A DNA stretch of 11,614 nucleotides from Hyphomicrobiales bacterium (GTDB lineage: Bacteria; Pseudomonadota; Alphaproteobacteria; Rhizobiales; JALURZ01): contig JALURZ010000139.1 of assembly GCA_027058735.1 (NCBI GenBank), positions 1 to 11,614 on the forward strand, read 5' to 3'. This document shows, piece by piece, positions 7,699 through 11,614 of this stretch. The translations under genes and the position numbers were made by a program. How positions within the stretch are numbered: position 1 is the stretch's first letter; each line of letters opens with the position of its first letter. Under the pieces are notes generated by a model, which saw nothing but the letters and a program-made list of their open reading frames with translations, had not been told where the DNA came from and searched no databases.

Positions 7699-8522
7699 GC
7701 CCCGCTCCGCCAGATGGCGACACAGGCGTTTCCACTGCCCGACGATTGCCCGTAGGCGCCGAATTGCTCACCCGAACAGGTGCGCGCGCCTGCATCCAGC
7801 CCGCCCAGCACCGTGGCGATCGGGCGTGCCCCCATTTCGACCACGGCGCCGCGCGCATAGTCCGGCAGGCCGGCGCGCGCGTCCGCGATTTCGCCGCGGC
7901 ACAACTGGGCGATGAAGTCGCGGTCCAGCGCCTGATGGTCCTTGCCTGGCCATTTGTCCGGCCCGCGTACCACCTTGTGGGCAAGGGCGCTGCTGGCGAT
8001 AAAGGCGACCCGGCGTCCAAGCGATTGCGCCGCGCGTTCAACGGCGGCGCCGACCGCGGCGCATTCGTCGAAATCGGACGCCAGGCAGACGGGCAGCAGA
8101 ACCACCGGCACGTTTTGTGCCGGATCGAGATAGTGCAGCGGCACATAGGCCCCGTAGTCCCAGACATAGTGCTCGGTGCTGTTTTCGTTGAAGGCGATAT
8201 CGCCGGCGCGGGCCTGCGCGATGATGGCTTCGGCAAGGTCCGGGTCGCCGGGACGGTCATAGGCCAGCCCGGGGATCAGATCGGGGCACTCATCGGCGAC
8301 GCAGTGGCCGCGATGGCGCGGGTGGGTCGTGGCATACCAGTTGAAGGTGCACACCCAGTGCGACGACACCAGCACGATGACGTCGGGCTTTCGCGCCCGC
8401 AGCGCTTCGCCAAACGCCTTCGCCCCCTCAATCACGCCCTTGAGAAAATCAGGCGCGGTGCCCTCCACGGCCATGCGCGGCGTATGGGGCACGATGGCGC
8501 TGCAAAAAATACCGGCTTCCAT
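7695..8522 (-). CDS. Class III (LigB-type) extradiol ring-cleavage dioxygenase
   Basis: Non-heme Fe(II) dioxygenase of 275 residues that should open a catechol- or aminophenol-type ring with O2. The expected ligands are visible: H13 (VPHTPRM), H55 (SSHWV) and E229 (VVEMGARP), with a further active-site histidine, H182, in SSALAHK. The C-terminal FGAYGQSSGSGN resembles the GTG-N segment near the end of AmnB (2-aminophenol 1,6-dioxygenase beta) and HpcB-type homoprotocatechuate dioxygenases, and DYGAYVPLHYL matches the DYG(T)..(L/M)HL stretch of the same group. I chose ATG 8522 because AGGGGA lies 9 nt upstream and the protein begins directly with the first beta strand; the open frame continues to 8630 but adds unrelated residues. 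It is first in an operon with the CMD-like and semialdehyde dehydrogenase genes. There is no separate alpha-subunit gene, so a single-subunit enzyme is likely. The substrate is not determined. Confidence 0.83.
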   Translation of the reverse strand: MEAGIFCSAIVPHTPRMAVEGTAPDFLKGVIEGAKAFGEALRARKPDVIVLVSSHWVCTFNWYATTHPRHRGHCVADECPDLIPGLAYDRPGDPDLAEAIIAQARAGDIAFNENSTEHYVWDYGAYVPLHYLDPAQNVPVVLLPVCLASDFDECAAVGAAVERAAQSLGRRVAFIASSALAHKVVRGPDKWPGKDHQALDRDFIAQLCRGEIADARAGLPDYARGAVVEMGARPIATVLGGLDAGARTCSGEQFGAYGQSSGSGNACVAIWRSGA

Positions 8523-8557
8523 GTCTGTGTTCCCCTGCTGGCGCGACGAGCGCGCCT

Positions 8558-8596
8558 GATGCCCGCATACGAGCATCACCGGCGCCGCCCGGTCAA
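8558..8596 (-). promoter_or_regulatory. Possible promoter/operator of the ring-cleavage operon
   Basis: On the minus strand TTGACC (8596-8591) is followed 18 bp later by TCGTAT (8572-8567), a fair -35 with a poor -10. The -10 lies between the arms of a small inverted repeat, GATGC at 8558-8562 and GCATC at 8573-8577. A GC stem (GGCGCG 8540-8545, CGCGCC 8551-8556) would follow in the leader, ahead of the ribosome site. Weak evidence throughout. Confidence 0.22.
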
Positions 8597-8837
8597 CCGC
8601 GCGATGCGGCCAAACTCTATTTTGTGCCATTCAGCCGCTCGCCCGCGCCCCCGGACCGGGGAGAACATATCCGTGTTGGTTGAGGCGATCGTCAAGCACG
8701 GCGGCGAATACGGGGATATCGGCATGATTGGCGCCGCGCGCCCCGATCCTTCCGGGAGCGGCCCGTGAGGCCCGGCTCCGAGCGATCGGGCCGGACCCCG
8801 GCCGGGGCGGTTATTTCGCGCGCCGCGACGCGAGGCT

Positions 8838-8865
8838 TTGCCAGCAGGGCGCGCGCAGTGCTAAG
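8838..8865 (+). promoter_or_regulatory. Possible rpe promoter
   Basis: TTGCCA at 8838-8843 is one base off the consensus -35; after 16 bp comes GCTAAG at 8860-8865, a weak -10. Transcription would begin near 8872, leaving a short leader with AGGGA at 8888-8892 before the ATG at 8900. Geometry fits; the -10 is poor. Confidence 0.33.
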
Positions 8866-8899
8866 ACAGGCCGCAACCGCTGCAATCAGGGACCAGCCG

Positions 8900-9571
8900 A
8901 TGACCGGCGAGATCACAATCGCCCCGTCCATTCTGTCCGCGGATTTCGCGAAGCTTGGCGAAGAGATCCGCGCCATCGACGAGGCGGGGTGCGACTGGGT
9001 GCACGTGGATGTGATGGACGGCCATTTCGTGCCGAATATCACCATCGGCCCGGACGTGGTCGCCGCCATTCGCCCGCACACGAACAAGCCTCTCGATGTG
9101 CATCTGATGATCTCGCCATGCGAGCCATACCTGGAAGCGTTCGCAAAAGCGGGCTCCGACATCATTACCATCCACGCCGAGGCGGGCGCGCATCTCGATC
9201 GTTCGCTGCAGGTGATCCGGGGGCTGGGCAGGAAATGCGGCGTCGCGCTCAATCCCTCAACGCCGGAAAGCGCGATCGAATATGTCATCGACAAGGTGGA
9301 CCTGGTGTTGGTGATGACGGTCAATCCGGGTTTCGGTGGCCAGGCCTTCATTGGCGAAATGTGCGACAAGGTCAAGCGCGTCCGCGCCATGATCGGGTCG
9401 CGCCCGATCGACCTGGAGGTCGATGGCGGCATCGGCCCGGCGACCGCCGGCGCGGTCGCGCAGGCCGGCGCCAATGTGCTGGTCGCCGGCTCGGCCGCCT
9501 TCAAGGGCGGTCAGTATGCGGAAAATATTTCCGCGATCCGGGCATCCGCCGAACGCATCATTGCCGCATGA
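8900..9571 (+). CDS. rpe: Ribulose-phosphate 3-epimerase
   Basis: Interconverts D-ribulose 5-phosphate and D-xylulose 5-phosphate in the pentose phosphate and Calvin pathways. The 223-residue TIM barrel has normal family length. It opens with IAPSILSADFAKLGEE. The metal ligands are H35 and D37 (HVDVMDGHFVPN), H68 (DVHLM) and D175 (EVDGGI); D37 and D175 also serve as the acid/base pair. The phosphate-binding loops VNPGFGGQAF (141-150), DGGI and VAGSAAF are intact. ATG 8900 has AGGGA 7 nt upstream; the longer open frame from 8765 adds 45 residues with no family match. It is divergent from the ring-cleavage operon and followed by a broken IclR gene. There are no other pentose-phosphate or Calvin-cycle genes in the window, so its role here is probably housekeeping. 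Confidence 0.95.
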   Translation: MTGEITIAPSILSADFAKLGEEIRAIDEAGCDWVHVDVMDGHFVPNITIGPDVVAAIRPHTNKPLDVHLMISPCEPYLEAFAKAGSDIITIHAEAGAHLDRSLQVIRGLGRKCGVALNPSTPESAIEYVIDKVDLVLVMTVNPGFGGQAFIGEMCDKVKRVRAMIGSRPIDLEVDGGIGPATAGAVAQAGANVLVAGSAAFKGGQYAENISAIRASAERIIAA

Positions 9572-9595
9572 TCCGATTCATGTATCAATAGACGC

Positions 9596-9623
9596 GACCC
9601 TGTGGCGCGGTCGGACCCTGTGG
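9596..9623. repeat. Two 10-bp direct repeats, 18 bp apart
   Basis: GACCCTGTGG occurs at 9596-9605 and again at 9614-9623, between the rpe stop and the IclR fragment. The second copy continues into a further short repeat of CGGGCCGAT type near 9628-9643. These may be regulator sites for the IclR gene or chance duplication; IclR-family proteins often bind upstream of their own gene. Confidence 0.35.
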
Positions 9624-9664
9624 GAAACGGGCCGATCGGGCCGCTGTATCTGGATTCTGGCCCC

Positions 9665-9970
9665 ATGTCATCACACCACAGCAAGCTTGCATTTACCGGC
9701 GAAGTTCAATCGGTGCGCCGCGCCCTGTCTATTCTCGAGGCATTGTCCGCGCGCCGCCAGGGGCTGACACTCAAGATGCTGGCCGAACAGGTCGATCTGC
9801 CCCCCTCGACCGCCCACCGGCTGCTGACCACGTTGCAGAACCATCACTACGTGCTGTTTGAACCCGGCCACAATCTGTGGCGCCTGGGCGCGCAGGTGAT
9901 GGAGCTTGCCAGCTCTTTGTGCGCGCCGTCGCCCCCGCGCCAGCGCGACAACGGCTGCGGCGCCGCCTGA
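9665..9970 (+). pseudogene. Truncated IclR-family transcriptional regulator
   Basis: The first 85 or so residues are a clear IclR N-terminal winged helix: VQSVRRALSILEAL (15-27), the helix-turn-helix LTLKMLAEQVDLPPSTAHRLL (about 35-54), and the wing and linker NHHYVLFEPGHNLWRLGAQVMELASS. The family then continues with a roughly 170-residue effector domain, but here the frame runs into a proline- and arginine-rich tail and stops at residue 101. A one-base shift near 9915 would restore a plausible continuation (SSFVRA and an arginine-rich helix), yet that frame also stops at 10003-10005. The gene is therefore both frameshifted and cut short. ATG 9665 has no clear ribosome site. Family members commonly control aromatic catabolism (PcaR, PobR), so it may once have governed a neighbouring operon. 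A short DNA-binding-only protein could still be made and act as a competitor. Confidence 0.72.
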
Positions 9971-10078
9971 ACCCGCATTTGGCGCTTGTCCGGCAGTTCG
10001 CGTAGCTGGTATGCAGGCCCCGTGCACAGGCGCGCCAGCGCGCCGGACGCCCCTGCTAACATCACATGTTGTACCCGT

Positions 10079-11437
10079 TTGCGCCCGCTAGCCATCATTC
10101 TGCCCTCTGAAATCCAGGCGAGGGAATTCGACGCCAAATTGCTGCTGGCGTGTTTTCTGGCCGAACACGGGCACAGCACCATTGTCGGCGCGCGCCATGA
10201 GATCCACGCCAATATCCATCATCTGCCGCGCTCGGTCTATGTCGCCAAGGATATCCGCACCTCATCGCTGCGCATGGTCGAGATTCTCAAGGCGCTCGGC
10301 CACCGCATCGCCGCCTGGGACGAAGAAGGATTGCTGACCTTCAGCCGCGAGCTTTACTATGCCCGTCGCGTTGACGCGAAAGTGGTTGGCCAAGTGGAGC
10401 GGTTTTTTGCCTGGGGGCCTGAAAACAAAGCACTGATCGAGGGCGCGCCGGGCTATGCGGGCGCGCCGGTCCATGTCACCGGCAATCCGCGCAGCGATCT
10501 GTGCCGGCGTGAACTGCGCGGCCTCCATCTCCAGGACGTCAAACGCCTCCAGGACCGCTTCGGCCGGTTCATTCTGCTCAATTCCAATTTCGGCAGCGTC
10601 AATCACAAGGTGCGTTCCCAGACCACCGGCCCGGGCCGGCCTGACGCCAAGGGGCGCTATGAACCGACACCGGACATGGATTCCGCCCTGCGCCACCGCC
10701 AGCAGATGTTCGGCATTTTCCGCGACCTGCTGCCGCGGCTTGCCGATGCGTTTGAAGACCGCAAGATCGTCGTGCGCCCGCATCCTGCGGAGGACCACGA
10801 CGCCTGGCGGGCGGCCGCGCAGGCGCACGACAACATAGAAGTGCTTCACGAAGGCGCGGTGCTGCCGTGGCTGCTGGCCTCCGGCGTCACGGTTCACAAC
10901 GGCTGTTCGACCGCCATCGAGGCCTTTTTGCTGGACCGTCCGGCCATCAGCTTTCAGCCGCACGGGGTCGAGGCGCGCCCGCCCGCACTCTCCGACCGGT
11001 TGAGCCACGCGGCCGAAACCCCGGACGATCTCTTCGCCATGATGCGCAACTGTCTCGATGGCGCGGTCGGATTGCCGCAAACCGGCGCGCAGCGCAAAAT
11101 CCTGGCCGGCATCCTGGCCGCCACCGACGGGCCGCTGGCATCGCAACGCATCGCGGATCATCTGAGCGCCGCCCTGAAGGACGAGGCCGGCGGGGGCCGC
11201 GCCGGGCGCAGGTTTTCCGGAGCGTTCAGCGCGCGCCGGCGCAAGGCGCACAAGTTCCTCCAGGGGCTCATCCCCGGCCACAAGGCGGGGCGGGCGCATA
11301 ACCGGCACCGGTTTCCGGGCCTCGATTGCGCGGAGGTCAACACGAAAATCACCCGTTTTGCGGAAATGCTTGGGCGTTTCAATGGCGTTTCCGCCCGCCC
11401 GGTTCGAAAACAGATATTCGAGATTTCGCGCCCCTGA
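10079..11437 (+). CDS. Surface-carbohydrate biosynthesis protein (GT-B-like)
   Basis: Resembles the surface carbohydrate (capsule/LPS) biosynthesis family related to GT-B glycosyl- and glycerophosphotransferases; the exact sugar is unknown. From TTG 10079 it is 452 residues. The N-terminus LAIILPSEIQAREFDAKLLLACFLAEHGH is the family's first Rossmann strand and helix. WGPEN (112-116) and TGNPRSD (134-140) precede the C-terminal domain, where VVRPHP (231-236) and HNGCSTAIEA (273-282) are the donor-binding motifs typical of these proteins. The last 70 or so residues are basic. No ATG or GTG is in frame before residue 10 of the conserved start; TTG 10079 fits the homology but has no ribosome site, and a TTG at 9986 would add 31 unrelated residues. 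The gene probably lost its native start and leader in the rearrangement that cut the IclR gene, so it may be poorly expressed. The body shows no frameshift. Confidence 0.75.
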   Translation: MRPLAIILPSEIQAREFDAKLLLACFLAEHGHSTIVGARHEIHANIHHLPRSVYVAKDIRTSSLRMVEILKALGHRIAAWDEEGLLTFSRELYYARRVDAKVVGQVERFFAWGPENKALIEGAPGYAGAPVHVTGNPRSDLCRRELRGLHLQDVKRLQDRFGRFILLNSNFGSVNHKVRSQTTGPGRPDAKGRYEPTPDMDSALRHRQQMFGIFRDLLPRLADAFEDRKIVVRPHPAEDHDAWRAAAQAHDNIEVLHEGAVLPWLLASGVTVHNGCSTAIEAFLLDRPAISFQPHGVEARPPALSDRLSHAAETPDDLFAMMRNCLDGAVGLPQTGAQRKILAGILAATDGPLASQRIADHLSAALKDEAGGGRAGRRFSGAFSARRRKAHKFLQGLIPGHKAGRAHNRHRFPGLDCAEVNTKITRFAEMLGRFNGVSARPVRKQIFEISRP

Positions 11438-11460
11438 CCTGGGTCATGGCCCAAGGTGGC

Positions 11461-11512
11461 TTGACGGTGGCAATGCCGGATTGCTAGCTTAACCGAACGA
11501 TCGTTCGGTTAA
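11461..11512 (+). promoter_or_regulatory. Promoter with a perfect 24-bp palindromic operator
   Basis: The two halves TTAACCGAACGA (11489-11500) and TCGTTCGGTTAA (11501-11512) are exact reverse complements with no spacer. Such CCGAAC-GTTCGG palindromes are typical operators of TetR-family repressors. TTGACG at 11461-11466 could be the -35, with a weak -10 (TAGCTT) at 11485-11490 overlapping the operator edge, so a bound dimer would block RNA polymerase. The controlled gene starts at 11539. The regulator itself is not in the window and may be the downstream gene or a neighbour of it. Confidence 0.72.
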
Positions 11513-11538
11513 CGCATACCCCGGGAAGGACGTCCCCG

Positions 11539-11614
11539 ATGTTCGATGAGGCAACGCTCAAACGCTCGCGCGATGCCGCCCGCCGCCATGGCGAGGCCTA
11601 TGAAAAGCTGGTCA
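11539..11614 (+). CDS. N-terminus of an unidentified protein (partial)
   Basis: ATG 11539 has GGAAGGA 8 nt upstream, a strong ribosome site, and an open frame to the window edge: MFDEATLKRSRDAARRHGEA and five more residues. The charged amphipathic start does not identify a family; I see no helix-turn-helix yet, and some CoA-dependent mutases and dehydrogenases start in a loosely similar way, but that is not enough for a call. It lies 26 bp after the palindromic operator and is probably repressed through it. Confidence 0.6.
   Translation, partial: MFDEATLKRSRDAARRHGEAYEKLV

Larger units (their letters stand above)
8523..8899. other. Divergent intergenic region between ring-cleavage operon and rpe
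   Basis: 377 bp separate the two divergent starts. No recognisable gene lies here. It contains the possible dioxygenase promoter (8558-8596), short GC palindromes such as CCCCG-GAC-CGGGG near 8650-8663, and a possible rpe promoter at 8838-8865. The stretch of about 8674-8768 stays open in the plus direction and reads like protein (31 residues ending at a TGA at 8766-8768), but it has no ribosome site and I recognise no family. Confidence 0.5.

Noticed and set aside
8612..8629. TGGCAC on the minus strand as a sigma-54 promoter
   Set aside because: The second element (TTGCA-like, 5 bp further) is absent; the bases there read AGAGT.
7746..8768. Long plus-strand open frame opposite the dioxygenase gene
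   Set aside because: It is the antisense of a well-supported gene, has no family motifs and is rich in Arg, Ala and Gly, as expected from opposite-strand reading of high-GC DNA.
10029..10044. GGCGCG-CCAG-CGCGCC hairpin as a terminator of the IclR fragment
   Set aside because: There is no T tract, and short GC palindromes of this kind are common by chance in DNA of this composition.
11437..11457. Hairpin after the surface-carbohydrate gene as a terminator
   Set aside because: The stem is only 7 bp with a bulged A and is not followed by a T run; the next bases are GGCTTGACGG, part of the downstream promoter.

Overview
This window is high-GC DNA with tightly packed genes, 4-bp ATGA start/stop overlaps and Shine-Dalgarno sites of the GGAG/AGGA type. 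Protein style and gene content suggest an alphaproteobacterium that degrades aromatic compounds. That is an inference from style; no rRNA or other taxonomic marker is present.

Layout. Positions 1-383 are mostly non-coding and, from about 120 to 300, clearly AT-richer than the rest. They hold a probable terminator of an off-window upstream gene and a possible promoter. Positions 384-4160 are a three-gene operon for 4-hydroxybenzoyl-CoA reductase in the order gamma (2x[2Fe-2S]), alpha (Mo-cofactor), beta (FAD plus an extra [4Fe-4S]). The beta subunit has four cysteines with the spacing that distinguishes this enzyme from ordinary xanthine dehydrogenases. Positions 4174-5001 (minus) encode a membrane-anchored alpha/beta hydrolase, and 5184-5774 a LysE/RhtB-type exporter with an inverted repeat just upstream of its start.

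Positions 8522-5782 (minus) form a second operon: a class III (LigB-type) extradiol ring-cleavage dioxygenase, a small carboxymuconolactone-decarboxylase-like protein without a CxxC pair, and a 2-hydroxymuconate/2-aminomuconate-semialdehyde-type dehydrogenase. Together they look like the upper part of a meta-cleavage pathway. Divergent from it lies ribulose-phosphate 3-epimerase (8900-9571).

Positions 9665-10078 look like a scar. An IclR-type regulator is cut off after its DNA-binding domain, and the following surface-carbohydrate biosynthesis gene (to 11437) has no normal start codon. The window ends with the first 25 codons of an unidentified gene, preceded by a perfect 24-bp palindrome of the type bound by TetR-family repressors.

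How the genes may work together: the reductase removes the para-hydroxyl of 4-hydroxybenzoyl-CoA with low-potential electrons to give benzoyl-CoA, an oxygen-sensitive reaction known from anaerobic phenol and 4-hydroxybenzoate catabolism. The minus-strand operon instead needs O2 to open a dihydroxylated or aminophenolic ring and then oxidises the semialdehyde. Having both within 5 kb suggests a facultative aromatic degrader. No CoA ligase, ferredoxin or intact regulator for either pathway is in the window. The first three genes and the ring-cleavage operon are firmly supported as families; the exact substrate of the dioxygenase is not.
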